Of a stretch of 31,849 nucleotides of DNA, positions 7,246 to 15,054 are shown piece after piece (positions within the stretch are counted from its first letter, which is position 1; every line of letters starts with the position of its first letter). The translations under genes and the position numbers were made by a program. The notes under the pieces are model-generated. The model was given only the letters and a program-made list of their open reading frames with translations. It was not told where the DNA came from and searched no databases. The stretch is from Alphaproteobacteria bacterium (GTDB lineage: Bacteria; Pseudomonadota; Alphaproteobacteria; Rhodobacterales; Rhodobacteraceae): positions 1 to 31,849 of the forward strand of contig JAJRUE010000231.1 of the NCBI GenBank assembly GCA_024277955.1. Reading direction: 5' to 3'.

Positions 7246-8396
7246 AACCGCCCGCGGCGCCACCCGGAACCGGCGGCGGGCCCGCAAGCCCTCCCCCTCG
7301 CCCACCCGCGACCCTGCCCGAGACCCCGGTCCAAACCCCGGCCGAGACGCCGCCCAAAACCCCGGCCACGCCCCCGGCCCGCCGCCGGACCCGCCGCCTG
7401 GCCGCCAGCGCCGCCACCTCCGCCGCCACCATCGCCGCCATCGGCGCGATCCTCGCCGCCTTTTCCGAATTCTGGTTCTACCGGCTTTCGCCCGGCCCCG
7501 GCCTGTCGGGGGCGCTGGGGCTGGGCGGGCTGGTGCTGATCTACGGGCTGTTCGGCCTGCTTTTCCTGCTGACGCTGCGGCTGTTTCAGGCCCGCGCCTT
7601 TGCCAGCTTTTTCGTCGCCGCAGCGATGTTCGGGTTTTTCATCGAGGGCGTCCCGGTGCCGGTGCTCTATGCCAAGTTGCCGTTCAGCCTGGCCTGGACC
7701 AGCCTTGCCTGGCACGCGCTGCTGACGGTCTCGCTGGGGTTCTACCTGTATCGCCGGATCATGGCGCGCGCCAGCCTGCGCGCCGCGGTGGCGCTGAACC
7801 TCGCCATCGGCGCGGGGCTGGGGGTCTGGAACGCCTACAGCTGGAACGCAACCGAAGGCGCCGGCGCGGTGGTCTATGCCTGGCAGCCGGTGGGCGCGTT
7901 CGCCGGGCAGTTCCTGCTGGGCTGGGGGCTGTTCGTGGCCGGGCACGCGCTGTTTGACCGCCTCCGCCCCGGCGCGCAGCCCCCGGCGCGGCGCGCGTTT
8001 GCGGCGCTGCTGGGGCTGGCGATGCTGGCCTGGGTTCTGGGCGTTTTCCGCCCCTATTTCCCGGCCTCGCTGATCCTGCCGTTTCTGGTGCTGCTGTCGC
8101 TGGCGTCCCTCAGAGCCGGGCTGAGCAGCCCTCCGTCGCCCTGGCTTGGCCGGTTCCTGGCGCTTGCGATCCCGCCCCGGCGCTATGCGCTGACGCCGCT
8201 GATCCCGGCGTTGGCCATCGCCGTCTACGCGCTGATCCGCGCCGCCGAGCTGGAATGGGAAACAAATGTTTTCGTCGCCGGGCTGACGGTGCCGGTGGCT
8301 TCGCTATACTGGCTTTACGCGCTGCTGAGCGCCAATCACGCCGGACACCGCAGCCGGCCCGACACGCCCCCGGACGCAAGGTTGAACGAAAGATGA
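7242..8396 (+). CDS. Unknown polytopic membrane protein with Pro-rich N-terminus
   Basis: I do not recognise a family for this 384-residue protein. The first ~50 residues are a low-complexity Pro/Thr/Ala/Glu segment ending in a basic patch (RRRTRR). After it come about nine or ten hydrophobic segments from residue ~58 to ~370, consistent with an inner-membrane protein whose flexible N-terminus precedes the membrane domain. The GTG at 7242 overlaps the eno stop by four bases (GTGA), and I see no other in-frame start near it. There is no clear Shine-Dalgarno sequence, so translation probably depends on enolase translation. Its own stop overlaps the Cupin_5 start (ATGA). No transport signature or catalytic motif is evident. 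Confidence 0.65.
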   Translation: MKPPAAPPGTGGGPASPPPRPPATLPETPVQTPAETPPKTPATPPARRRTRRLAASAATSAATIAAIGAILAAFSEFWFYRLSPGPGLSGALGLGGLVLIYGLFGLLFLLTLRLFQARAFASFFVAAAMFGFFIEGVPVPVLYAKLPFSLAWTSLAWHALLTVSLGFYLYRRIMARASLRAAVALNLAIGAGLGVWNAYSWNATEGAGAVVYAWQPVGAFAGQFLLGWGLFVAGHALFDRLRPGAQPPARRAFAALLGLAMLAWVLGVFRPYFPASLILPFLVLLSLASLRAGLSSPPSPWLGRFLALAIPPRRYALTPLIPALAIAVYALIRAAELEWETNVFVAGLTVPVASLYWLYALLSANHAGHRSRPDTPPDARLNER

Positions 8397-8818
8397 GCAC
8401 CGCCGAAAAGATCATCGCCCGCCTCGGGCTGGCCCCCCACCCCGAGGGCGGCCATTACCGCCAGACCTGGGCTGCCCCCGCCGCCGATGGCGCGCGCCCG
8501 AGCGGCACCTGCATCTACTTCCTGCTGCAGGCGGGCGAGCGCAGCCACTGGCACCGGGTCGACGCCACCGAGATCTGGCACTTCCACGCCGGCGCGCCGC
8601 TGGTGCTGTCGATGGCCGCCGACGACACCGGCCCGCGCCGCGACCTGATGCTGGGCCCCGAGGTGCTGGCCGGCCAGTCGCCCCATCTGATCGTGCCCGA
8701 ACACCACTGGCAGGCGGCGCGCAGCTCCGGCGCGTTCACGCTGGTCAGCTGCACCGTGTCGCCGGGCTTCCGTTTCGAAGGCTTCGAACTGGCGCCGCCG
8801 GGGTTCGACATCCCATGA
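8393..8818 (+). CDS. Cupin_5 (DUF985) family protein
   Basis: This 141-residue protein is a small single-domain cupin of the DUF985/Cupin_5 family. The opening KIIARLGLAPHPEGGHYRQTW and the metal-site region GERSHWHRVDATEIWHFHAGAPL are typical, the latter holding the His cluster of the beta-barrel. The closing SCTVSPGFRFEGFELAPPGFD also fits. Members are thought to bind a metal or a small ligand, but most have no known reaction, so none is assigned. The ATG at 8393 overlaps the preceding gene's stop (ATGA) and gives the normal family N-terminus; the open frame upstream of it lies within the previous gene. The stop overlaps the next ATG in the same way, making a tightly coupled three-gene unit behind eno. 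Confidence 0.85.
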   Translation: MSTAEKIIARLGLAPHPEGGHYRQTWAAPAADGARPSGTCIYFLLQAGERSHWHRVDATEIWHFHAGAPLVLSMAADDTGPRRDLMLGPEVLAGQSPHLIVPEHHWQAARSSGAFTLVSCTVSPGFRFEGFELAPPGFDIP

Positions 8819-9633
8819 CCCTTGCCCGCGCGCCTCAGCGCCCGGCTTGGCCAACGCCAGTCCCGCCGGCTGACGCGGCTGGGCTGGACGGTGGCGGTGA
8901 TCGCGGGGGCCTGGATCCTGTCTTCGGTGGGGTATTACTGGCTCGAACCGGCGCTGGGGCGCGGATCGGCTACAACGACGCGCCACTGGGCTTTGCGCTG
9001 TATTACGGGGCCAGGTCGGGGCTGGTCTATCTGGTGTTCCGGTCGCGCTACCCGGCCTGGAGCCGGCTGGAACTGTCGGGCCTGCGCCTGGCGATCATCG
9101 CGGCGATGCTGGTGATCTTTGCGGTCCATGCGCTGTTGGTGATCCCGCGGCTGCCGGAAACCGAATGGGTCCGGGCGCAGAGCCCGGTCGAGTTCTTCTA
9201 CGCCAATTCCTGGTATTTCCTGCCGAAATCGATCGAGATCCTGTTCCAGCAATTGCTGATCGCGGCGCTGATCCTGGCGCTGCGCGGGCTGCGGCTGTCG
9301 ATCTGGTCGATCTCGGGGCTGGTGGCGGTGATGTTCGGCGGCTTCCATCTGTCGCTGGCGCTGTCTTACGACAATCCGGTCTATGTGGCGCGCTATACCG
9401 TGGCCGCGACGATCTTCGGGGCGCTGGCGCCCTGGTTCATCCTGAAGCTGCGCAACGGTTTCCTGCTGTCCTACGCGGTGCACTGGACCTGTTACGCCAT
9501 CGACCTGACGCTGATCCACTACGTCTTTGCCGCGCAGGATTGCCCCCCCAACCGCCGGCGAAGCCCGGCGGGGCAAGGTTTTTGCAAAAACCTTGCAAGG
9601 CGCTTGCAAGCGCCGTGGCGCCTGGCCGCCTGA
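8815..9633 (+). pseudogene. Frameshifted membrane protein, weakly CPBP-like
   Basis: The coding signal changes frame within this gene. From about 8822 to 8962 the convincing frame encodes RLGWTVAVIAGAWILSSVG and then YYWLEPALGR with high-GC third positions. From 8965 the convincing frame is one base back and encodes IGYNDAPLGFALYYGARSG and the rest of the protein. Restoring one G at 8963-8964 (cgcgg/atc to cgcggg/atc) joins them smoothly. The downstream frame is also open back to an ATG at 8815 that overlaps the Cupin_5 stop, but its first ~50 codons look non-coding. Six or so membrane segments are present. YFLPKSIEILFQQLLIAAL and VMFGGFHLSLAL faintly recall CPBP intramembrane proteins, but the usual EExxxR is not present. 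The C-terminus is encoded by a palindromic repeat. It may be a pseudogene or a sequencing error. Confidence 0.6.
9552..9614. repeat. Composite palindromic element, copy B (inverted)
   Basis: This copy has a CCGCCGG/CCGGCGG hairpin at 9552-9571, a perfect 24-nt palindrome at 9573-9596 with half GCAAGGTTTTTG, and a perfect 16-nt palindrome at 9599-9614 with half GGCGCTTG. The order is the reverse of copy A at 4889-4948, so the element is inserted in the opposite orientation. It lies inside the 3' end of the preceding reading frame. Confidence 0.8.
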
Positions 9634-9665
9634 ATCCGAAGTTCGCATCATTCAGTCATATCCCC

Positions 9666-9686
9666 CCGGATCGCCCCGCGATCCGG
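9666..9686. terminator. Hairpin between convergent genes
   Basis: A perfect 8-base stem (CCGGATCG / CGATCCGG) with a 5-base CCCCG loop lies in the 216-base spacer between the frameshifted gene and the convergent dehydrogenase gene. There is no T-run, so it is a possible rather than a canonical terminator. Confidence 0.4.
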
Positions 9687-9849
9687 TTCGCGCCCGACCC
9701 CGCCCCAGGGCGGGCGAGAATTGTTCCGACGTTTCAATGCGTTGCAGCGTTTCCAGGTCATTCAACGCGCGCGAGATACGGCACCGCCCCCCCTCGGGGC
9801 CGGGCGCAAACCTGCCGTCCTTTCGGATTTCATTGATACGCGCTGCGAT

Positions 9850-10734
9850 TTAGCCGCCGGGTTTGTCGAGCGCCCGCAGCCGGCGGATCAGGCTGGAAGT
9901 GTCCCAGCGCCCGCCGCCCATGTTCTGCACGTCCTTGTAGAACTGGTCCACCAGCGCCGTGACCGGCAGGCTGGCGCCGGTTTCATTGGCCGCCGACAGG
10001 CAGATGCCCAGATCCTTGCGCATCCAGTCCACCGCGAAGCCATGTTCGAACTCGTCGTCCAGCATGGTTTCGTAGCGGTTCACCATCTGCCAGGATCCGG
10101 CCGCGCCGCCGCCGATGACCTCGACCACCGCGCGCCCGTCAAGCCCGGCCTTTTCGGCGAAATGCAGCGCTTCGGACAGGCCCTGCACCAGCCCGGCGAT
10201 GGCGATCTGGTTGACCATCTTGGTCAGTTGCCCGGCGCCGCTTTCGCCCAGCCGGCGCACCGCCTTGGCGTAGACCTGGATGATCGGCTCGGCGCGCGCA
10301 AAGGCGCCTTCGTCGCCGCCGCACATCACCACCAGCTGGCCGTTTTCGGCCCCTGCCTGGCCGCCCGACACCGGCGCGTCCACAAACGAAATCTGTTTTT
10401 CGTCGGCCAGCGCGTAAAGTTCGCGCGTGACCGCCGCCGAAACCGTGGTGTGGTCGACGAAAACGCTGCCCGCCGCCATGCCGGCGAATGCGCCGTCATC
10501 GCCCAGGCAGACCGCGCGCAGATCGTCGTCATTGCCGACGCAGGACATCACGAAATCGGCGCCTTCGGCCGCCTGGCGCGGGGTTGGGGCCCGCTTGCCG
10601 CCGAATTCCGTCACCCAGGCGTCGGCCTTGGCGCCGGTGCGGTTGTAGACCGTGACCGCGTGGCCCGCCTTGGCCAGATGTCCGGCCATCGGATACCCCA
10701 TGACCCCCAATCCCAGAAATGCCAGTTGCGCCAT
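9850..10734 (-). CDS. Beta-hydroxyacid dehydrogenase (3-hydroxyisobutyrate DH-like)
   Basis: This 294-residue NAD(P)-dependent enzyme belongs to the 3-hydroxyisobutyrate / tartronate-semialdehyde / glyoxylate reductase family. The N-terminal Rossmann signature is FLGLGVMGYPMAGHLAKAGH, followed by VYNRTGAKA. The substrate-binding signature DAPVSGGQAGAENGQL is at about residues 119-134, and the catalytic Lys lies in GAGQLTKMVNQI. The all-alpha C-terminal domain is complete. It is a cytoplasmic, probably tetrameric enzyme; the exact substrate (valine breakdown, glyoxylate or succinic-semialdehyde reduction) is not resolved by the motifs. The ATG at 10734 has a good GGAGGGAAG ribosome-binding site. 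It is divergent from the acylase gene across 75 bases. Confidence 0.9.
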   Translation of the reverse strand: MAQLAFLGLGVMGYPMAGHLAKAGHAVTVYNRTGAKADAWVTEFGGKRAPTPRQAAEGADFVMSCVGNDDDLRAVCLGDDGAFAGMAAGSVFVDHTTVSAAVTRELYALADEKQISFVDAPVSGGQAGAENGQLVVMCGGDEGAFARAEPIIQVYAKAVRRLGESGAGQLTKMVNQIAIAGLVQGLSEALHFAEKAGLDGRAVVEVIGGGAAGSWQMVNRYETMLDDEFEHGFAVDWMRKDLGICLSAANETGASLPVTALVDQFYKDVQNMGGGRWDTSSLIRRLRALDKPGG

Positions 10735-10809
10735 GACTTCCCTCCGCCGCCCGGTTGATCTATAGCCCCTTACTAATGGCTCTCGACAGCAGGTCAACCG
10801 CAGGCACCC

Positions 10810-13272
10810 ATGGCAAAATTGTTTCGCTGGCTCTTCCGGATCGTTTCGGGGTTGTTGTTGTTCATCGTGGCGGGGCTCGCGGTGGTCTACTGGATGGCGT
10901 CGCGCTCGCTGCCCGACTACAACGCCACCTATGAGATGGCCGGGCTGGCGGGGCCGGTCGAGATCGTGCGCGACAACGCCAACGTGCCGCATATCCTGGC
11001 CCAGAACGACGCCGACGTGTTCTTTGGCCTCGGGCTGGTGCATGCGCAGGACCGGCTGTGGCAGATGATGATGCTGCGGCGCACGGTGCAGGGCCGCCTG
11101 TCCGAAGTGTTCGGCGAACGCACCGTCGGCATCGACGAATTGCTGCGCCGGCTGGACCTTTACGGGTTGGCGCAATCCTCGGTGGCGTCGATGGACGCGC
11201 AGACGATGGAGGCGCTGAACGCCTATGCCGCCGGGGTAAACGCCTGGCTGGCGCAGGTCAACAAGGGCGCGCTGGGGCGCGGGGCGCCGGAGTTCTTCAT
11301 ATTTTCCAATGCGATCGCCCCCTGGCAACCGGCCGATTCGATCGCCATCGGCAAGCTGATGGCCCTGCAGATGGCCGGGCAGCTGGATTACGAGGTGCTG
11401 CTGGCGCGCGCCTCCCTGCTGCTGCCACCCGAGCGGGTGCGCGACATCATGCCCGAAGTGCCCGGAACCGGCATTGCCGAACTGCCGGAGTATTCTTCGC
11501 TGTTTCCCGACCTGCCGCGCTACGCCGAAACCGCGCCGATGCCCTCGGGGCCGCTGTCGCCGGTGAACCGCTGGCCGCTGGCCGGGGCCTCGAACGCCTG
11601 GGCGGCGGCGCCGTCGCGCTCGGCCACCGGCTCGACCCTGCTGGCGAACGATCCGCACCTGGGGTTCACCGCGCCCTCGATCTGGTATCTGGCGCGTCTC
11701 GAACTGCAGGCCGGCGGGGTGATCGGCGGCACGGTGCCGGGCATTCCCACGGTGCTGGTGGGGCGCAGCGACGATCTGGGCTGGGGGCTGACCTCTTCCT
11801 ATGCCGACGACCAGGACGTGTTCATCGAAAAGCTGAACCCCGACAACCCCGACGAAGTGCTGACGCCCGAGGGTTACAAGCCGCTGCGCACCCGCCAGGC
11901 GGTGATCCGCATCAAGGGGGCCGAGCCGCGCACCATCACGCTGAAATGGTCCGAAAACGGGCCGATCCTGCCGGGGTCCGAGTTCAACCTGTCGGCGGTC
12001 ACCCCGCCCGGCCACGTGGCGGCGCTGGCCTGGAGCGCGCTGGAAGCGAACGACACCTCGATGATCTTCGGCCAGAAGATCATGCGCGCCAAGACGGTCG
12101 AAGAGGCGATCGCCGCGGGCCGGTATTTCGTGGCGCCGTCGCAGAACCTGATGCTGGCCGACAAGAAGACCATCGCGCTCAAGACCATCGGCAAGCTGCC
12201 GCGCCGCAACACCCGCCAACAGGGCCAGGGGCGGCTGCCGAGCCCCGGCTGGGTCGCCGACAACCGCTGGCTTGGCGTGCTCAACTACGAAGCCAACCCC
12301 GAATTCCTGTCGCCGGTCGGCGGCATTCTGGGCAACACCAACAACAAGATCGTCGACCGCCCCTACCCGTTCAACCTGTCGTTCAACTGGGGCGACAGCC
12401 AGCGTATCCAGCGCTGGCGCAAGCTGATGCAGAGCCGCGAAGTGCACACCCGCGACAGTTTCGTCGAGGCGCAGCTGGACACGGTCAGCTTTACCGCGCG
12501 TTCGCTGCTGCCGCTGGTGGCGCGCGACCTGTGGTTCACCGGCCAGGCGGCGCCCGAGGGCACGCCCGAGCGCAAGCGTCAGCGCGCCCTCAAGCTGCTG
12601 GCCGACTGGAACGGCGAGATGAACGAACACATGCCCGAGCCGCTGATCTACGCCGCCTGGATGCGGGCGCTGCAGGACCGGCTCATCCGCGACGAACTGG
12701 GGCCGCTGGCACGCGCGTTCAGCCATGTGGAGCCGCTGTTCATCGAGCGCGTGTTTCGCGATATCGACGGGGCCTCGCTGTGGTGCGACGTGGTGCAGTC
12801 GGAACGCTTCGAGCAATGTTCCGAGATCACCCGCCTGGCGCTGGACGATGCGCTGCTGTGGCTGGAGGAAAAATACGGCGGCGAGCTCGAGGCGCTGCGC
12901 TGGGGCGACGCCCATGTGGCGACGCAGGATCACCCGGTTCTGGGCAAGCTGGCGTTTCTGAAATACATCGTCAACATTCGCCAGTCCACCAGCGGCGGCG
13001 ACAATACCCTGATGCGCGGGCGCACCGGCGCGCAGGAGCCGGACCCGTTCCTGAACGTGCATGGCGCGGGCTATCGCGGGGTCTACGACTTTGCCGATGT
13101 GGACAGTTCGCTGTTCGTGATTTCCACCGGCCAGTCGGGGCATCCGCTGTCGCGCTATTACGACGACATGAGCGAACGCTGGCGGCGCGGCGAATATATC
13201 CCGATGTCATTGGATATCGATCTGGCGCGGGCTGCCGCCGCGGGGATCACCCGGCTGGTTCCGGCGCGCTGA
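10810..13272 (+). CDS. Penicillin acylase family protein (possible AHL acylase)
   Basis: This 820-residue protein is an Ntn-hydrolase precursor of the penicillin amidase (S45) family, which is cut autocatalytically into alpha and beta chains. An N-terminal hydrophobic segment (residues ~9-30, LFRIVSGLLLFIVAGLAVVYW) directs it to the membrane or periplasm. The alpha part carries VEIVRDNANVPHILAQNDADVFFGLGLVHAQDRLWQMMMLRR. The predicted new N-terminus of the beta chain is Ser261 in LAGASNAWAAAPSRSATGS, followed by LLANDPHLGF. Further family motifs include GLTSSYADDQDVFIEKL and GGILGNTNNK. Relatives cleave beta-lactams, N-acyl-homoserine lactones or other amides; AHL turnover is an inference. 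The residue before Ser is Ala rather than the common Gly. The gene is convergent with hflX. Confidence 0.9.
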   Translation: MAKLFRWLFRIVSGLLLFIVAGLAVVYWMASRSLPDYNATYEMAGLAGPVEIVRDNANVPHILAQNDADVFFGLGLVHAQDRLWQMMMLRRTVQGRLSEVFGERTVGIDELLRRLDLYGLAQSSVASMDAQTMEALNAYAAGVNAWLAQVNKGALGRGAPEFFIFSNAIAPWQPADSIAIGKLMALQMAGQLDYEVLLARASLLLPPERVRDIMPEVPGTGIAELPEYSSLFPDLPRYAETAPMPSGPLSPVNRWPLAGASNAWAAAPSRSATGSTLLANDPHLGFTAPSIWYLARLELQAGGVIGGTVPGIPTVLVGRSDDLGWGLTSSYADDQDVFIEKLNPDNPDEVLTPEGYKPLRTRQAVIRIKGAEPRTITLKWSENGPILPGSEFNLSAVTPPGHVAALAWSALEANDTSMIFGQKIMRAKTVEEAIAAGRYFVAPSQNLMLADKKTIALKTIGKLPRRNTRQQGQGRLPSPGWVADNRWLGVLNYEANPEFLSPVGGILGNTNNKIVDRPYPFNLSFNWGDSQRIQRWRKLMQSREVHTRDSFVEAQLDTVSFTARSLLPLVARDLWFTGQAAPEGTPERKRQRALKLLADWNGEMNEHMPEPLIYAAWMRALQDRLIRDELGPLARAFSHVEPLFIERVFRDIDGASLWCDVVQSERFEQCSEITRLALDDALLWLEEKYGGELEALRWGDAHVATQDHPVLGKLAFLKYIVNIRQSTSGGDNTLMRGRTGAQEPDPFLNVHGAGYRGVYDFADVDSSLFVISTGQSGHPLSRYYDDMSERWRRGEYIPMSLDIDLARAAAAGITRLVPAR

Positions 13273-13327
13273 GCGGCTGCCGGCGGTCTGCAGGCGGAGC
13301 GCCCTGGCGGGCGCAAGATCATTTTTG

Positions 13328-13388
13328 CGCCCCCGCATGCGCGGGGGCGGTCCGCTCCGCTCGGGGGATATTTTTGGACAGAAGAAGG
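13328..13388 (+). repeat. GC hairpin plus GGATATTT...GGACAGAAGAAG repeat, copy 1
   Basis: A perfect 9-base stem (CGCCCCCGC / GCGGGGGCG, loop ATGC) at 13328-13349 is followed by CGCTCCGCT and a 26-base unit at 13363-13388 running from GGGGGATATTT to GGACAGAAGAAGG. The same arrangement occurs at 30948-31004, where the 26-base unit matches at 24 positions. It sits between the convergent acylase and hflX genes, where it may serve as a transcription end point. Confidence 0.75.
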
Positions 13389-13422
13389 CCCGGGCGATGG
13401 GGCGGGTGGGCAGCGTCGGGCC

Positions 13423-14697
13423 CTACAGGTCGCGGAAGCGTTTTTCCTGGCGCGCGGTCCAGGTGACCTGCAGCCGGTAGCCGTCTTCGGTGCGCTCTTC
13501 GCTGTCGATCACGCCCTGTTCATACAGCCAGGCGCGTTTGCGCCCTTCGGCGAAAGACAGGCGGAGTTCGCGGCTGTGGCGCTTGCCGTCGAGCGTGGTG
13601 CTGATCGCCGCCAGCAGGTCGTCGATGCCGGCGCCGGTGAGGGCCGAGATCGGCAGCACCGGGTCGCGGCGGGCCGCCTGCTGGAGGGTGCTTTCGCGCG
13701 CATCGGGCGCCAGCAGGTCGATCTTGTTCCACAACTCCAGGCGCGGGGTGTCCGCATCGACCCCGAGATCGGCAAGGATGGTTTCCACATCCGCCGCCTG
13801 GGCGTCGCTGTCGGGGTGGCTGATGTCGCGCACATGCACCACCAGATCGGCCGAGCGGACTTCTTCCAGGGTGGCGCGGAAGGCGGCGACCAGCTGGGTC
13901 GGCAGATCGGATATGAAGCCGACGGTATCGGACAGGATGACGCGCGTGCCCCCGGCCAGGTCGATCGCCCGCATGGTCGGGTCGAGGGTGGCGAACAGCA
14001 TGTCCTCGGCCATCACCTTCGCCCCGGTGAGCCGGTTGAACAGGGTCGATTTTCCGGCGTTGGTATAGCCCACCAGCGCCACCACCGGGAAGGGCACGCG
14101 GGCGCGCGACGCGCGGTGCAGCGACCGGGTTCTTGCCACCCTGGACAGTTGCCGGCGGATGCGGGTGATGGCCTCGTCGATGGCGCGCCGGTCGGCCTCG
14201 ATCTGGGTTTCGCCGGGGCCGCCGACGAAGCCGAGGCCGCCGCGCTGGCGTTCGAGGTGGGTCCAGGCGCGCACCAGGCGGGTGCGCTGGTAGGAAAGCG
14301 CCGCCAGTTCCACCTGCAGCACGCCTTCGCGGGTGCGGGCGCGGTCGGCGAAGATTTCCAGGATCAGCCCGGTTCGGTCGAGGATCTTCAGCCCCCAGGC
14401 CTTTTCGAGGTTGCGCTGCTGCACCGGGGTCAGCGCCCCGTCCACCAGCACCAGGCCGATTTCGCGGTCCCGAAAGCGCGCCGCCAGTTCCTCGGTCTTG
14501 CCCGAGCCGAACAGGTAGCCGGGCCGCGGGCGCGCCAGGCGCACGACCTCGCCGCCGACCACCTCGAGATCGGCCAGCGCATCGGCCAGCGCCAGCCCTT
14601 CCCCGAGGGCGGTTTCGGCCGGCCTGCCGTTGCCGTCAGGCCCGTCGCTGCGGATATGCGGATGCAGAACCCAGGCGCGGGTGCGCGCGTCGCTCAA
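13423..14697 (-). CDS. hflX: Ribosome-associated GTPase HflX
   Basis: HflX is a GTPase that binds the 50S subunit and splits stalled or stressed ribosomes. The 424-residue protein has the HflX N-terminal domain (GYLFGSGKTEELAARF, then VDGALTPVQQRNLEKAWGLKILDRTGLILEIFADRARTREG), the linker helix LSYQRTRLVRAWTHLERQRGGLGFVGGPGETQIEADRR, and a G domain. In the G domain, G1 is GYTNAGKST (residues 210-218), G3 is DTVGF in LSDTVGFISDLP, and G4 is NKID in ELWNKIDLL. All are intact. The start is a TTG at 14697 that overlaps the hfq stop (TTGA), giving the usual MSDxRTRAWVLHP N-terminus. Placement behind hfq is the classic hfq-hflX pair. Confidence 0.95.
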   Translation of the reverse strand: MSDARTRAWVLHPHIRSDGPDGNGRPAETALGEGLALADALADLEVVGGEVVRLARPRPGYLFGSGKTEELAARFRDREIGLVLVDGALTPVQQRNLEKAWGLKILDRTGLILEIFADRARTREGVLQVELAALSYQRTRLVRAWTHLERQRGGLGFVGGPGETQIEADRRAIDEAITRIRRQLSRVARTRSLHRASRARVPFPVVALVGYTNAGKSTLFNRLTGAKVMAEDMLFATLDPTMRAIDLAGGTRVILSDTVGFISDLPTQLVAAFRATLEEVRSADLVVHVRDISHPDSDAQAADVETILADLGVDADTPRLELWNKIDLLAPDARESTLQQAARRDPVLPISALTGAGIDDLLAAISTTLDGKRHSRELRLSFAEGRKRAWLYEQGVIDSEERTEDGYRLQVTWTARQEKRFRDL

Positions 14698-14933
14698 TTC
14701 GCCTCTTCACCGTCATAGAGGCTGATCGGCTGCGACGGCATGATCGTCGAAATTGCGTGTTTGTAGACCAGCTGCGACTGGCCGTCCCGGCGCAGCAGCA
14801 CGCATAAGTTGTCGAACCAGGTGATCACCCCCTGCAGCTTGACGCCGTTGATCAGGAATATGGTCACCGGCACCTTGGTCTTGCGGACGTGATTGAGAAA
14901 GGCGTCCTGCAGATTCTGTTTGTCCCCAGCCAT
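14694..14933 (-). CDS. hfq: RNA chaperone Hfq
   Basis: Hfq forms hexameric Sm-like rings that bind small RNAs and mRNAs and control their pairing and decay. The 79-residue protein shows the Sm1 motif in NLQDAFLNHVRKTKVPVTIFLINGVKLQGVITWFDNLCVLLRR and the Sm2 signature YKHAISTIMP, with the Gln and Phe residues expected at the U-rich-binding face. The C-terminal tail is very short, as usual in alphaproteobacteria. I chose the ATG at 14933, which follows AAAAGG at about eight bases, rather than the in-frame TTG two codons upstream. It is immediately followed by hflX with a four-base overlap. A 121-base spacer separates it from trkH, so it may have its own promoter. Confidence 0.97.
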   Translation of the reverse strand: MAGDKQNLQDAFLNHVRKTKVPVTIFLINGVKLQGVITWFDNLCVLLRRDGQSQLVYKHAISTIMPSQPISLYDGEEAN

Positions 14934-15054
14934 TGTCAAAGCCTTTTATCATTGCGCGGTTTCATTGCGTTCTGCCCCTCTTCGGCAGGCCGTTGTTAAC
15001 GAATTCGAGTATGGCGGCACTGGGGCCGAGTTTCCAGCCCAAATCTTTGCCGGT

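Noticed and set aside
9850..13143. Very long open frame on the minus strand opposite the acylase gene
   Set aside because: High GC depletes stop codons, so antisense frames stay open. Only its last part (from 10734) is a real gene, the dehydrogenase; the rest is Arg/Gln/His-rich shadow of the acylase gene.
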